DNA from: Streptomyces fumigatiscleroticus
GTDB taxonomy: Bacteria > Actinomycetota > Actinomycetes > Streptomycetales > Streptomycetaceae
DNA length: 64,000 nucleotides
Reading direction: 5' to 3'
NCBI RefSeq assembly: GCF_014647975.1
Contig: NZ_BMQF01000001.1
Span: forward strand, 310,001 to 374,000
Under the pieces are notes generated by a model, which was not told the origin of the DNA, did not search any database, and worked only from the letters and a program-made list of their open reading frames with translations. Shown piece by piece: positions 46,613 through 55,693 of this stretch (position 1 is the first letter of the stretch; each line of letters begins with the position of its first letter). The position numbers were made by a program, and so were the translations under genes.

Positions 46613-47977
46613 ATGCCCCGCCCCCTGCGGGTAGCCATCGTCGGATCCGGCCCGGCCGGGATCTACGCCGCCGACGCCCTGCTCAAGTCCGACGTGGCCG
46701 CCGACCCCGGCGTGTCCATCGACATCTTCGAGCGCATGCCGGCCCCGTTCGGACTGATCCGTTACGGGGTCGCCCCCGACCACCCCCGGATCAAGGGCAT
46801 CATCACCGCCCTGCACCAGGTGCTCGACAAGCCGCAGATCCGCCTCTTCGGCAATGTGGACTACCCGACCGACATCAGCCTGGACGACCTGCGCACGTTC
46901 TACGACGGCGTGATCTTCGCCACGGGAGCCACGGCCGACCGGGCGCTGCCCATCCCGGGCATCGACCTGGAGGGCTCCTACGGCGCGGCGGACTTCGTCC
47001 TCTGGTACGACGGCCACCCCGACGTGCCGCGCACCTGGCCGCTGACGGCGGAGAAGGTCGCCGTCCTCGGCGTCGGCAACGTCGCGCTCGACGTGGCCCG
47101 CATCCTGGCCAAGACGGCCGACGAGCTGCTGCCCACGGAGATACCGCCGAACGTCTACGACGGGCTCAAGGCCAACAAGGCCCTGGAGATCCACGTCTTC
47201 GGCCGCCGTGGCCCGGCGCAGGCCAAGTTCAGCCCGATGGAGCTGCGCGAGCTCGACCACTCCCCCAACATCGAGGTCATCGTCGACCCCGAGGACATCG
47301 ACTACGACGAGGGCTCGATCGCCACCCGGCGCGGCAACAAGCAGGCCGACATGGTCGCCAAGACGCTGGAGAACTGGGCGATCCGCGATGTCGGCGACCG
47401 CCCGCACAAGCTGTTCCTGCACTTCTTCGAGTCGCCGGCCGAGATCCTCGGCGAGGACGGCAAGGTGACCGGCCTGCGCACCGAGCGCACCGAGCTGGAC
47501 GGCACCGGCAACGTCAAGGGCACCGGCAAGTTCACCGACTGGGACGTCACCGCCGTCTACCGCGCCGTGGGCTACCTCTCCGACAAGCTGCCCAAGCTGC
47601 CCTGGGACATCGACTCCGGCACGGTCCCGGACGAGGCCGGCCGCGTCATCCAGGAGTCCGGCGAGCACCTCCGGTCCACGTACGTCACCGGCTGGATCCG
47701 GCGCGGCCCCATCGGCCTGATCGGCCACACCAAGGGCGACGCCAACGAGACGGTGGCCAGCCTGCTGGACGACTACGCGGGCGGCCGCCTGCACACGCCC
47801 GACTCGCCGGCCCCCGAGGCCGTCGACGCGTTCCTCGCCGAGCGCAACGTCCGCTTCACCACCTGGGACGGCTGGTACAAGCTGGACGCGGCGGAGAAGG
47901 CGCTGGGCGAGCCGCAGGGCCGTGAGCGCGTGAAGATCGTCGAGCGTGAGGACATGCTCCGGGAGAGCGGCGCGTGA
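46613..47977 (+). CDS. fprA: Ferredoxin/flavodoxin-NADP+ reductase (FprA-type)
   Basis: 454 residues. The N-terminal FAD motif VAIVGSGPAGIYAAD is followed by FERMPAPFGLIRYGVAPDHPRIKGI, and the NADP-binding region is VAVLGVGNVALDVARIL. C-terminal YVTGWIRRGPIGLIGHTKGDANETV is the adrenodoxin-reductase-like signature (outlines). Length and layout match mycobacterial FprA. It passes electrons from NADPH to ferredoxin, for instance for P450s such as that at 24302. Metal-responsive palindrome upstream; strong hairpin downstream. Confidence 0.95.
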   Translation: MPRPLRVAIVGSGPAGIYAADALLKSDVAADPGVSIDIFERMPAPFGLIRYGVAPDHPRIKGIITALHQVLDKPQIRLFGNVDYPTDISLDDLRTFYDGVIFATGATADRALPIPGIDLEGSYGAADFVLWYDGHPDVPRTWPLTAEKVAVLGVGNVALDVARILAKTADELLPTEIPPNVYDGLKANKALEIHVFGRRGPAQAKFSPMELRELDHSPNIEVIVDPEDIDYDEGSIATRRGNKQADMVAKTLENWAIRDVGDRPHKLFLHFFESPAEILGEDGKVTGLRTERTELDGTGNVKGTGKFTDWDVTAVYRAVGYLSDKLPKLPWDIDSGTVPDEAGRVIQESGEHLRSTYVTGWIRRGPIGLIGHTKGDANETVASLLDDYAGGRLHTPDSPAPEAVDAFLAERNVRFTTWDGWYKLDAAEKALGEPQGRERVKIVEREDMLRESGA

Positions 47978-48364
47978 CATGACGCCCCGCTGAACGCCGA
48001 CGGGCCCGGGCCGAACGCCCCGGGCCCGTCGGCGCTTTTGGACCGAATGACGCACTCCGCCCCCTCGGCGCGTACGGGTCCCCGGCACGTACAGGCTCGT
48101 CGGCACACACGGGCCCGTCAGTGCGTACGGACCCCACGGCGCACCCAGACCGTCGGCACACCCAGCCTCCGGCACGCCCGGGCCCGTCGGCGCGCTCCGG
48201 ACGGTCGGCAGGTCCGGGCTTCTCGACGCACCCGGGCCCGTCGACGCCCGCGCCCCACCGGGCCTCCGAGCCCCACGGCGCACGGCGCACGGCGCACGGC
48301 GCAACCGGGCCTGTCGGCAGGCCCGGGCCACTGCCGTAGGGGCGGAGTGGCGGGGGATGGCGGG
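47978..48364. other. Spacer with terminator and decaying minisatellite
   Basis: After the fprA terminator (47996-48033) the next 300 bp is built from diverged ~17-18 bp units around CGGGCCCGTCGGCxCAC, which resemble the right arm of the terminator itself. At 48278-48303 a 7-bp ACGGCGC unit is repeated about four times. No gene. Confidence 0.6.
47996..48033 (+). terminator. Strong terminator after fprA
   Basis: 15-bp perfect stem gccgacgggcccggg/cccgggcccgtcggc, loop ccgaacgc, then gctttt: a near-classical intrinsic terminator. Confidence 0.9.
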
Positions 48365-49114
48365 TCAGTCGCGGTGGGCGTCGACGTCGCCGTTGACCGT
48401 GGTCAGCTCCATGGTGCGGTCGTCCCGCGCGCCGTCGGTCGGGACGGTCACCGCCGTGCGGCCGTTGGCGGTGGTCGCCGTCAGCCGGTAGGCGGGCGTG
48501 TCGTGCGGCACGGCGACCCGCACGGAGCCGTTGGTGGTGGCCGCGGTGACGCCGGACGGCGCGGTGGCACAGCCCAGCACCACGTCGCCGTTGGTGGTCT
48601 CCGCGTGCACCCCGCTCGCCCGCAGGACGGACGCGCGCACCGACCCGTTGCGGGTGGACAGCCGTACGGCGGCGGCACGGTCGCCGGAACGGGTCAGCGT
48701 CACATCGCCGTTGACCGTGGTCAGGTCCAGCGCACCGGCGACGCCCGCGACGTCGATGCCGGCGTTGCGGGCCGACACCGTGACACCGGTCCCGTCGGGC
48801 ACGCCGATCTCGGGCATGCGGGGGCACCGGCCCGCCCGGTCGCCGTGGCCGGCGCACGACAGGTCCAGCACCCAGGTGCCGTCGCGGTGGGTCCAGCGGT
48901 GGCCGACCCGGCCGTCGACGGTGATCCGGTCGTCGGCGGCGGGCCGCAGCCGCAGTCCGTTGTCGGTGGTGATCACCAGCCGGGTGCCGGGGGGCGTGAA
49001 CGGCGGCGGCCCGGCCGCGTCCCCGTGGCCGTTCCCGCCGCAGGCCGCGGCGAGGAGCAGCACCGCCAGCGCGGCGGCCAGGTGCCGTGGAAATCTTGTG
49101 GAGGTCGCGTCCAT
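48365..49114 (-). CDS. DUF4097-family lipoprotein
   Basis: 249 residues. The signal peptide ends in lipobox LLAAAC, then GGNG. The rest is made of repeated short strands with TTVNGDVTL, TRNGSVRAS, TTNGDVVLG and TTNGSVRVA, the beta-strand repeat (TxNGxVx) of the DUF4097 family. Such proteins form a beta-helical or solenoid surface structure. ATG 49114 gives a standard signal peptide; an ATG at 49147 is also possible. Function unknown. It follows the roadblock operon on the same strand, with about 100 bp between. Confidence 0.82.
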   Translation of the reverse strand: MDATSTRFPRHLAAALAVLLLAAACGGNGHGDAAGPPPFTPPGTRLVITTDNGLRLRPAADDRITVDGRVGHRWTHRDGTWVLDLSCAGHGDRAGRCPRMPEIGVPDGTGVTVSARNAGIDVAGVAGALDLTTVNGDVTLTRSGDRAAAVRLSTRNGSVRASVLRASGVHAETTNGDVVLGCATAPSGVTAATTNGSVRVAVPHDTPAYRLTATTANGRTAVTVPTDGARDDRTMELTTVNGDVDAHRD

Positions 49115-49216
49115 GCCCGGTCGGATGCCCCGTGCCGTGGCGGCCATGACACGCCGGACGGACGCGGGCCGGCGGGGAGGTGCCCCCGCCGGCCCGCGCT
49201 CCGGTGCCCCCGGTGC

Positions 49217-49591
49217 TCAGACGTCCAGCTCCGCTTCGATCCTGCGCAGCTGGTGACGCGCCATCGCCAGGTTGGCCCGGCTCGACTCGAGCACCAGATA
49301 CAGGAACAGTCCGTTGCCGCTGCGCCCCTTGAGCAGGCGGATCAGGTGGTACTGGGTGTTCAGGGTGATGAGGATGTCCTCGATCTCTTCCTTCAGGCCG
49401 AGGTGTTCCATGGTGCGGAGCTTGGAGCGCACCACGTCGGTGTTGCCGGCGGCGGCCACCTCCAGGTTGAAGTTCTTGCTGCCGCCCAGCGTTCCGAGAG
49501 CCATCCCGCTCGTGTAGTCCACGAGTGCGGCGGCCGTTGCTCCGTCGATGGAGCTCAGGCACTCCTTGAGTGAGGTCTCCAAGTTGGCCAT
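49217..49591 (-). CDS. Roadblock/LC7-like protein (last gene of operon)
   Basis: 124 residues, starting [37 protein letters not shown] (outline). The small alpha/beta fold with a conserved DYTSGMALG strand and [13 protein letters not shown]...LFLYLVLE is roadblock-like, as in CvnB/MglB relatives that regulate small GTPases. GGAAAGGA lies ten bases before ATG 49591. It is fourth in a minus-strand row with 49678, 50247 and 51020 and no GTPase gene is present. Confidence 0.85.
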   Translation of the reverse strand: MANLETSLKECLSSIDGATAAALVDYTSGMALGTLGGSKNFNLEVAAAGNTDVVRSKLRTMEHLGLKEEIEDILITLNTQYHLIRLLKGRSGNGLFLYLVLESSRANLAMARHQLRRIEAELDV

Positions 49592-49677
49592 GAGCCGGGT
49601 CCTTTCCTTCGGTACTGGTGGATCGGTGTCGGTGCTTCGGTCGTGCGGAGAAGGTCTGTGCTGCCGCCCGGGGGCGG

Positions 49678-50208
49678 TCAGCGGTTGCCGCCGGCCTGCG
49701 GACGCGGCCGGCGCGGGGGCGGTTGCGGGGTGCGCACCGGCAGGGTGCCGATGGGCCGGGAGGTGTCCGCGGACGCCGTCAGCAGGCGGTCCGGCTTTCT
49801 GGCGCGGTCGCCCTGACGGCCGGTCTCCGGGCCGGTCCTGGCGGCGGCGACGAGATCCGCGATGCGCACGCCGCTGCGCCGGCCCTCCAGGTGCAGCCGG
49901 CCCACGTTGACCCGGCCCTCGGCGAGCAGGGTGAGCACGGCGGTCGGACCCGCCGCGTACGTCGCGACGTACCCGTCGGCGCCGCGCACCAGCAGCTCAC
50001 GGAAGTCACCGCGCTCGGTGGCGTCCGTCATGCGGTACGCGACGCCGAGGACGGCGGCGGTGAGCGCCGCGAGCCCTTCCGGTTCGGTCCCCGGCGCGTC
50101 CTGGGCCAGGACCAGCCCGTCGACGGTGGCCGCGAGCGAACCCGTCAACTGGGGGATGCGGTTGCGCAGTCGCTGGAGTTCGGCGAGGACGTCCGTCTCG
50201 ACGGCCAT
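49678..50208 (-). CDS. Roadblock/LC7-like protein with disordered tail
   Basis: 176 residues, ATG 50208 with AAAGGAGA. Residues 1-125 match the roadblock fold ([43 protein letters not shown]). The C-terminal 45 residues are Pro/Arg-rich and probably disordered. Such proteins may dimerise with other roadblock proteins in the same operon. Confidence 0.88.
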   Translation of the reverse strand: MAVETDVLAELQRLRNRIPQLTGSLAATVDGLVLAQDAPGTEPEGLAALTAAVLGVAYRMTDATERGDFRELLVRGADGYVATYAAGPTAVLTLLAEGRVNVGRLHLEGRRSGVRIADLVAAARTGPETGRQGDRARKPDRLLTASADTSRPIGTLPVRTPQPPPRRPRPQAGGNR

Positions 50209-50246
50209 GAGCAGTCTCCTTTCGGCACGCTGTCGGCGCGCGCGGA

Positions 50247-51023
50247 TCACAGTGCCTCCAAGGCGTCCCGCAGCCGTCGCAGCAAGGCCGTGTCGGGGTC
50301 CACCTGCGCCGCCGCCGGCCGGCCGGAGCCGGCTTTGGCCGGTGGGGCGCCCGGGGCGGCGGGCACGACGAGTCCGCCGGCGGCCAGCCGGCGCAGTTCG
50401 ACAAGGGTGTGGTAGGTGCGGCAGCCGAGTGCCGCGGCGATCTCGGTGGCGGTGCGGACGCCGTCGACCTGGTCCAGGATCCGGCTCCGCCGGACCGGCA
50501 GGCCGGTGGCGCCGGCGTCGGGGACACGCGCGAGCGGGGCGGTGTCGATGTCGGGTTCGGGCCAGATACGGTGCAGCAGTTCCCGGCGGCGCGCCGACTC
50601 GCGGACCACCGTGGCCACCGGTACGGGACGGACCGTGCCGAGCCAGTGCGCGGCTCCCGCCCGGAAGCGGCGGGGGCGTCCGCCGTGGGCGAGGACGAAG
50701 TAGGCGGCGTCGAACAGCGCGCCCAGGTGGCACAGTTCCAGGGCACCGGCGGAGAGCCGGCCGCTGTCCACCAGCCGGCGGGCGACCCGGTGCTGCACCC
50801 CGGCGTGGTCCACCGCCTCCCACCAGCCGTCCGGGGCGAGGGCGCCGCTGCGGGTGAGCAGGGTCCCGAGGTCGGGGGTGAGGGCGGACTCGGCGTGCAC
50901 GACATGGCCCGCGGAGAGGTAGACGATGCCCCTCTCGCTGCTGAGGGCACCGGTCGCGGCGTCGGCCGCCAGCGCGTCCAGCGAGGCCGCGGTCGTGTCC
51001 TGGATGCCCGGGGCCGTGGTCAT
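50247..51023 (-). CDS. DUF4388/PATAN-like protein with a C-terminal winged-helix-like part
   Basis: 258 residues. The N-terminal ~95 residues (ALAADAATGALSSERGIVYLSAGHVVHAES) fit the PATAN/DUF4388 pattern 'G-x-L...G-x-V-x-F-x-x-G-x-V-x-A', found in regulatory proteins that partner with roadblock proteins. The middle GVRTATEIAAALGCRTYHTLVELRRLAAGGLVV is helix-turn-helix-like. ATG 51023 overlaps the upstream stop (ATGA), so it is translationally coupled. Confidence 0.72.
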   Translation of the reverse strand: MTTAPGIQDTTAASLDALAADAATGALSSERGIVYLSAGHVVHAESALTPDLGTLLTRSGALAPDGWWEAVDHAGVQHRVARRLVDSGRLSAGALELCHLGALFDAAYFVLAHGGRPRRFRAGAAHWLGTVRPVPVATVVRESARRRELLHRIWPEPDIDTAPLARVPDAGATGLPVRRSRILDQVDGVRTATEIAAALGCRTYHTLVELRRLAAGGLVVPAAPGAPPAKAGSGRPAAAQVDPDTALLRRLRDALEAL

Positions 51024-51421
51024 CCCAGTACCAGACGGTCCGCGATGTCGGCCAGCCGGATACGGGCCAGGGCCAGGTTGCCCTCGTCACGGTCGAGCCA
51101 CAGATGGAGGAAGACGGTGCTGTCGAAGTCGGTGCTGACGAACCGCAGCAGATGGTAGGAGTCGGTGTTCGTGATGATCACGTCCTGGACGGGCTGCTCC
51201 TTGTCCGTTCCCGTCCCGGCGCCGCCGGCCGGTGCCAGGGCGCTGCTCTCCGCGGCGAACCGGGCCAGCTCAGCGGTCTCCGCCGCCGTGGCCTCCATGT
51301 CACCGCCCGGCGCTTCGCCCACCGTGCCGAGGGCGAGTCCGCTGATCCAGTCGACGACCGACGCACCCCGGGTGCCGGGCAGTCGCATGGTCTCCAGCAG
51401 ACTCTCATCGATTCCGGGCAC
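51020..51421 (-). CDS. Roadblock-like protein, first gene of the operon
   Basis: 133 residues, GTG 51421 with GGGGAGGGGA upstream. The core reads ASVVDWISGLALGTVGEAPGGDMEATA and VIITNTDSYHLLRFVSTDFDSTVFLHLWLDR, parallel to the 49217 protein's strands (outlines). Overlaps the next gene by 4 bp. It probably shares the fold of the two other roadblock proteins but diverged. Confidence 0.85.
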   Translation of the reverse strand: MPGIDESLLETMRLPGTRGASVVDWISGLALGTVGEAPGGDMEATAAETAELARFAAESSALAPAGGAGTGTDKEQPVQDVIITNTDSYHLLRFVSTDFDSTVFLHLWLDRDEGNLALARIRLADIADRLVLG

Positions 51422-51751
51422 CCCGTATCCCCTCCCCTGCGCGGACGTACCGCGAGCGTGACCCAGAGACTACGGAAAGTGCCCGCCGCGAATGGCGGAT
51501 TCGGCACTTTCCCCTGGAACTTGCTCACGCAACCTCACAGACCGGTGATTGGGGGTGCCATCGACGTCCTGACCTGGCGATTTTCCGCAGCGGGAGCGCC
51601 GGGGGACTGCGTTCGCGAACCGCGCGCGGGGGGCGTGCGGACGCCGGAGCGGACCCGGGCTACGGCGATAGCGGTAGGCGCGCGGCGGCCGTCCTCGCCG
51701 GCCGGCACAGCGTGCGGGCGTGCTCACGGGGAACCGGGCTACTCGCACCGC

Positions 51752-52837
51752 ATGGCCCGACTCGACAAATTCCCCCGCGAGGGAAACCCCCGGAACACGC
51801 ACGAGGACGCCCCTGACCTGCCAGGGGAGCGGGCGGCGGACGACACGCGGACGTACGGCCCCGACGCCTCGACGGAGCGGGAGGCACCCGACTCCCCCAC
51901 CGAACTGCCCAAGCGGTCCTGGACGGCACTCATGCGGCGTGTCGTCTCCGAGTTCCAGGACGACGAGCTGACCGACCGCGCCGCCGCTCTGACCTACTAC
52001 GCGGTGCTCTCGCTCTTCCCCGCCCTGCTGGTCCTGGTGTCCCTGCTCGGAGTCGCCGGGCGCTCCGCCACCCAGCAGATCCTGGACAACCTCCAGAAGC
52101 TGGCGCCCGGCTCCGCGCGGGACATCATCTCCAACGCGGTGACCCAGTTGCAGGGCAGCGCCGGCCTCGGCTCCGTGCTCGCGATCGTGGGTCTGCTGGG
52201 TGCCGTGTGGACCGCGTCCGGCTATGTGGCCGCCTTCATCCGCGCGGCGAACGCGGTCTACGACGTGCCCGAGGGACGCCCCGTCTGGAAGGTGCTGCCG
52301 CTGCGGGTGGTGCTGACCGTGGTGCTGCTGGTGCTCGCCGTGATCAGCGCGCTGATCGTCGTGTTCACCGGCGCCCTGGCCCGCCAGGCGGGCACCGCGC
52401 TCGGTATCGGGGACACCGCGCTGACGGTGTGGTCGATCGCCAAGTGGCCGGTGCTGGTCCTGCTGGTCACCAGCATGATCGCGATCCTGTACTGGGCCGC
52501 GCCCAACGCCCGGGTGCGCGGCTTCAAATGGGTCACGCCCGGCAGCCTGCTGGCCCTGGTGATCTGGCTGGTCGCCTCCGCGGCCTTCGCGTTCTACGTG
52601 GCCAACTTCAGCTCGTACAACAAGACCTACGGCACCCTGGCCGGCGTCATCATCTTCCTGGTCTGGCTGTGGGTGACCAACCTCGCCATCCTGCTCGGCC
52701 TGGAGTTCGACGCCGAGCTGGCCCGGCAGCGCGTCATCGACGGCGGCCACCCGGCCGAGAACGAGCCCTACGTCGAGCCCCGTGACACCCGTGCCTGGGA
52801 CGACCAGGACCGGCGGCGGGCCGTGCAGGGCGACTGA
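51752..52837 (+). CDS. YihY/BrkB-family membrane protein
   Basis: 361 residues. A charged N-terminal 55 residues precedes about six membrane helices. The family landmarks are DELTDRAAALTYYAVLSLFPALLVLVSLLG, WTASGYVAAFIRAANAVYDVPEGRP and YNKTYGTLAGVIIFLVWLWVTNLAILLGLEFDAEL (outlines). It was once called ribonuclease BN; the function is unknown, possibly transport. The ATG at 51752 lacks a strong ribosome site. It is divergent from the roadblock operon. Confidence 0.93.
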   Translation: MARLDKFPREGNPRNTHEDAPDLPGERAADDTRTYGPDASTEREAPDSPTELPKRSWTALMRRVVSEFQDDELTDRAAALTYYAVLSLFPALLVLVSLLGVAGRSATQQILDNLQKLAPGSARDIISNAVTQLQGSAGLGSVLAIVGLLGAVWTASGYVAAFIRAANAVYDVPEGRPVWKVLPLRVVLTVVLLVLAVISALIVVFTGALARQAGTALGIGDTALTVWSIAKWPVLVLLVTSMIAILYWAAPNARVRGFKWVTPGSLLALVIWLVASAAFAFYVANFSSYNKTYGTLAGVIIFLVWLWVTNLAILLGLEFDAELARQRVIDGGHPAENEPYVEPRDTRAWDDQDRRRAVQGD

Positions 52838-52874
52838 GCGGGGCCCGGCGGCGCGACATGGCGCCGCCGGGCCT

Positions 52875-52880
52875 GGGTAC
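52875..52880 (+). promoter_or_regulatory. GGGTAC element ten bases before a start codon
   Basis: GGGTAC (52875-52880) then GCGGACGCC, ATG at 52890. It resembles a SigB-type -10, which would make the 52890 mRNA leaderless, but no GTT -35 is at the right distance. Confidence 0.3.
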
Positions 52881-52889
52881 GCGGACGCC

Positions 52890-53213
52890 ATGACTCAGCG
52901 CAAGAGCGACGAACCGGACGACAAGGCCCGCGCGGCGAAGGCCGCCGACGAGGAGCGCGCCCAGGCCCGCCCCTTCAGCTATCCCTATCCGGAGCGGCGC
53001 GCCGGTGTCCGCGCCACCCGGCACATCAGCCGCGAGCAGGCCGACGCGGACAGCGTCCCCGGCGTGCCGGACGGCTACGGCACCACCGGCGGCGGCCAGC
53101 CCGGCGGCCGCAGCACGCCCCGGCCGGGCGAGGACGCCACCGGCGAGTCCGGCGTCACCGAGATCGTCACGGGCCGCGAGCCCCGCCCGGACCGGGAGAC
53201 CGGCCGGGACTGA
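52890..53213 (+). CDS. Hydrophilic stress-type protein of unknown function
   Basis: 107 residues, very polar, rich in Arg, Asp, Glu, Gly and Pro (MTQRKSDEPDDKARAAKAADEERAQARPFSYPYPERRAG, outline). Probably largely disordered. No ribosome site; GGGTAC lies ten bases upstream. It is 52 bp after the BrkB gene and may also be read from it. Confidence 0.65.
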   Translation: MTQRKSDEPDDKARAAKAADEERAQARPFSYPYPERRAGVRATRHISREQADADSVPGVPDGYGTTGGGQPGGRSTPRPGEDATGESGVTEIVTGREPRPDRETGRD

Positions 53214-53302
53214 ACGGCAGCGCCCCGAAGGAGCGCGACGTCACCGCGCGGCCGGCCGCCACGACGGGCCCGCGGACCAGGCACCGCACGTCCGGCGGAA
53301 CG

Positions 53303-54097
53303 CTACGGCAGGATCGAGTCGACGTAGCCCCCGTCGACCCGCACGGCCGCGCCGGTCGTGGCGGACGCCTGGTCCGAGCTCAGATAGACGACGAGGTTCG
53401 CGATCTCCTCGGGCTCGATCAGGCGCCGGAGCAGCGACTGCGGCCGATGGTCGCGCATGAAGGCGCGCTGTGCCTCGTCCCAGGGCAGGTCGCGGTCGAC
53501 CAGCTGGTAGACGAACTCCTCGACGCCCTCGGTGTGCGTGGGACCGGCGATGACGGAGTTCACGGTGACCCCGCTGCCGGCCGCCTCCTTGGCGAAGCCG
53601 CGGCCCACCGCGAGCAGCGCGGTCTTGGACATGCCGTAGTGGATCATCTCGGCGGGGACGACGACGGCCGAGTCGCTCGCGATGTACAGCACGCGTCCCC
53701 AGCCCCGGCGCATCATCCCGGGCAGATAGGCGCGGGTCAGCCGGACACCCGCCAGGACGTTGATGTCGAAGTAGCGCCGCCATTCGTCGTCCTCGATCTC
53801 CAGTGCGGGCTTGGCCCCGAAGATGCCGAGGTTGTTGACGAGGATGTCGACGTCGGGCAGTTCCCCGACCACCCGGGCCGCCCCCTCCTCGGTGCCCAGG
53901 TCCGCCGCGACGGGCACGAAGTCGCCCTCCGGTACCGCGGCGCGCAGGTTCTCCACGCTCTCCTGGAGCCGGCCGGCATCGCGCCCGTTGACGCCCACAC
54001 GGGCGCCGGACCGGGCCAGTCCCTCGGCGATCGCCGCTCCGATGCCCTGGGAGGAGCCCGTCACCAGTGCGGTCCGCCCGTCGAGATCCAGGTTCAT
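53303..54097 (-). CDS. Short-chain dehydrogenase/reductase
   Basis: 264 residues, ATG 54097 with AAGGAG upstream. TGSSQGIG nucleotide motif, NNLG in place of NNAG, Ser in YIASDSAVVV, catalytic YGMSK. C-terminal insert GVEEFVYQLVDRDLPWDEAQRAFMRDHRPQSLLRRLIEPEEIANLVVYL (outline) resembles 3-oxoacyl-ACP reductase-like SDRs that act on small carbonyls. Substrate unknown. Divergent from the coiled-coil protein gene. Confidence 0.93.
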   Translation of the reverse strand: MNLDLDGRTALVTGSSQGIGAAIAEGLARSGARVGVNGRDAGRLQESVENLRAAVPEGDFVPVAADLGTEEGAARVVGELPDVDILVNNLGIFGAKPALEIEDDEWRRYFDINVLAGVRLTRAYLPGMMRRGWGRVLYIASDSAVVVPAEMIHYGMSKTALLAVGRGFAKEAAGSGVTVNSVIAGPTHTEGVEEFVYQLVDRDLPWDEAQRAFMRDHRPQSLLRRLIEPEEIANLVVYLSSDQASATTGAAVRVDGGYVDSILP

Positions 54098-54298
54098 GAG
54101 GTCGCTCCTTGTCGTGCCGGGGTGTGTGCGTACGGGTCGTACGTCCGCCGTCCTCCTGCCCACCTTCGCCCACGATCCACGCCGGGGCGGGCCGCGGCAC
54201 GCGCGGCGGACCGCGGTCTCGGCGGACCCCGGGTGATCTTCGCCGGCCGGCGGCGACGATACTGGCAGGGCACGTGCCCCCACTCCCCCGATGGACTC

Positions 54299-55555
54299 AT
54301 GCCGACCTCCCCCACCGCCCGCCCCGTTCCCCCCACGGTGTGGCTGGCTCGCGGCCGCCACCTCGGATCCGCCGCGGAGGACGTCGTGCGGCGCACCCTG
54401 CGGCGACGGCGCGACGCACTCGCCGTCGACGACCACCAGGAGCCGCAGCGGCCCGAAGACTCACCCGACCTGGTCTTCGAGGCCCGCTGGCGGGTGCCCG
54501 AGGACGTGACCGTGCGGGCCCAGCTGACCCTGGGCCCGGCCTCGGGCGGCGGGCAGGAGTGGACCCTGGTCGCGGAGGCTGAAGAGCCGTGGGACATGGA
54601 CTGGCCGTCCCCCGCCGCCATGTTCTGGCCGCTCGACGAGGACGCCACCTGGGACCGCGACACCGCCACCGGCCTGCGCTTCCGCGGGATCAACCCGCTG
54701 CCCGAGGACGACAGGGACGTACGCCGGGTGCTGCGGAGCGCCGTACGCAGCCCGTGGAACGTGCACGTCGTCGTCCACGAGGCGATGACCCCCGACCACC
54801 GCGGCCGGGTGCCGCTGGCGGGGATGCTGCCGCCGAGCCTGCGGCACTGCCTGGTCGAGCACCGGGCCGCGCCGCACCAGCTGCGGGTGGTGAACTGGGC
54901 CCTGCGCGACTTCGGCGTGGAGGTGCCCCGCGGCGGCGCCGTGGTGCTGCCCGGCTCCCCCGTCCCGCCCGACTACGAGGTGCGGGACTTCTCCGTCCGC
55001 ACGGTCTTCCTGGACGGTTCGCGGCCCAAGGAGCTGATCGCGGCGGTGACCGGGTTCTCCGCGCTGGCCAGACCGTTGTCGCAGGACGGCGAGCGGGCCC
55101 TGACCGCGCTGCGGGAGCAGTGGCGGCTGCTGACCCTGGAGGAGGAGCTGGAGCGGGAGCGGGCCCTGGTCACGATGTACCGGGAGGCGCTCGAGGCCAT
55201 GACGAAGTCCCGGGACCTGTACCGGGAGGCCGCCGAGCGGGCCAACGAGGCGCTGGCCGCCTACGGCGTCACCGCCGGGTCCCCCACCGGCCGGACGCAG
55301 CCGGCCGCGCCCGCCGGCTCCCCCCTGCGTCAGCTGACGCGGACGCTGGAACGCCTCAAGGACACCGCCAAGGGGCTGCGGCCAATCTCCGCGCCGGGCA
55401 CGGCGGAGGCGGGCCCGCGAAGGGCCGGGGAGGACGGCGGGGACCGCGGGGACGCCGGGGACCGCGGGGACGCCGGGGACCGCGGGGAGGCCGGGGACCG
55501 CGGGGAGGCCGGGGAGGCCGGGGACGGGGACCGGCCGGACACCTCCGGCGGGTGA
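54299..55555 (+). CDS. Large hypothetical protein with coiled coil and repeat tail
   Basis: 418 residues. The N-terminal 250 residues are mixed strands and helices (VRAQLTLGPASGGGQEWTLVAEAEEPWDMDWPSPAAMFWPLDEDATWDRDTATGLRFRGINPLPEDDRDV). A helical/coiled-coil stretch spans about 285-340 (LREQWRLLTLEEELERERALVTMYREALEAMTKSRDLYREAAERA). The C terminus is a GDRGDA repeat, encoded by 18-bp tandem repeats. No family recognised. ATG 54299 has only a weak ribosome site. Confidence 0.75.
   Translation: MPTSPTARPVPPTVWLARGRHLGSAAEDVVRRTLRRRRDALAVDDHQEPQRPEDSPDLVFEARWRVPEDVTVRAQLTLGPASGGGQEWTLVAEAEEPWDMDWPSPAAMFWPLDEDATWDRDTATGLRFRGINPLPEDDRDVRRVLRSAVRSPWNVHVVVHEAMTPDHRGRVPLAGMLPPSLRHCLVEHRAAPHQLRVVNWALRDFGVEVPRGGAVVLPGSPVPPDYEVRDFSVRTVFLDGSRPKELIAAVTGFSALARPLSQDGERALTALREQWRLLTLEEELERERALVTMYREALEAMTKSRDLYREAAERANEALAAYGVTAGSPTGRTQPAAPAGSPLRQLTRTLERLKDTAKGLRPISAPGTAEAGPRRAGEDGGDRGDAGDRGDAGDRGEAGDRGEAGEAGDGDRPDTSGG
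55439..55510 (+). repeat. 18-bp tandem repeat at the 3' end of a gene
   Basis: Four copies of ggggaccgcgggga(c/g)gcc followed by shorter remnants, keeping frame and encoding GDRGDA/GDRGEA. Confidence 0.9.
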
Positions 55556-55693
55556 CGCCGCGTCCCCGGAGCGGTGAGCGGCTGCCGGGGGGTGCGGCGG
55601 ACTCCCGGCGTGACGGGGGTGTCAGGTGTCGCGGGCTGGGCACGCGGTCCGGACAGCAGCACGGCCCGTCCGTCCCGGAAGGTCACTCACACC

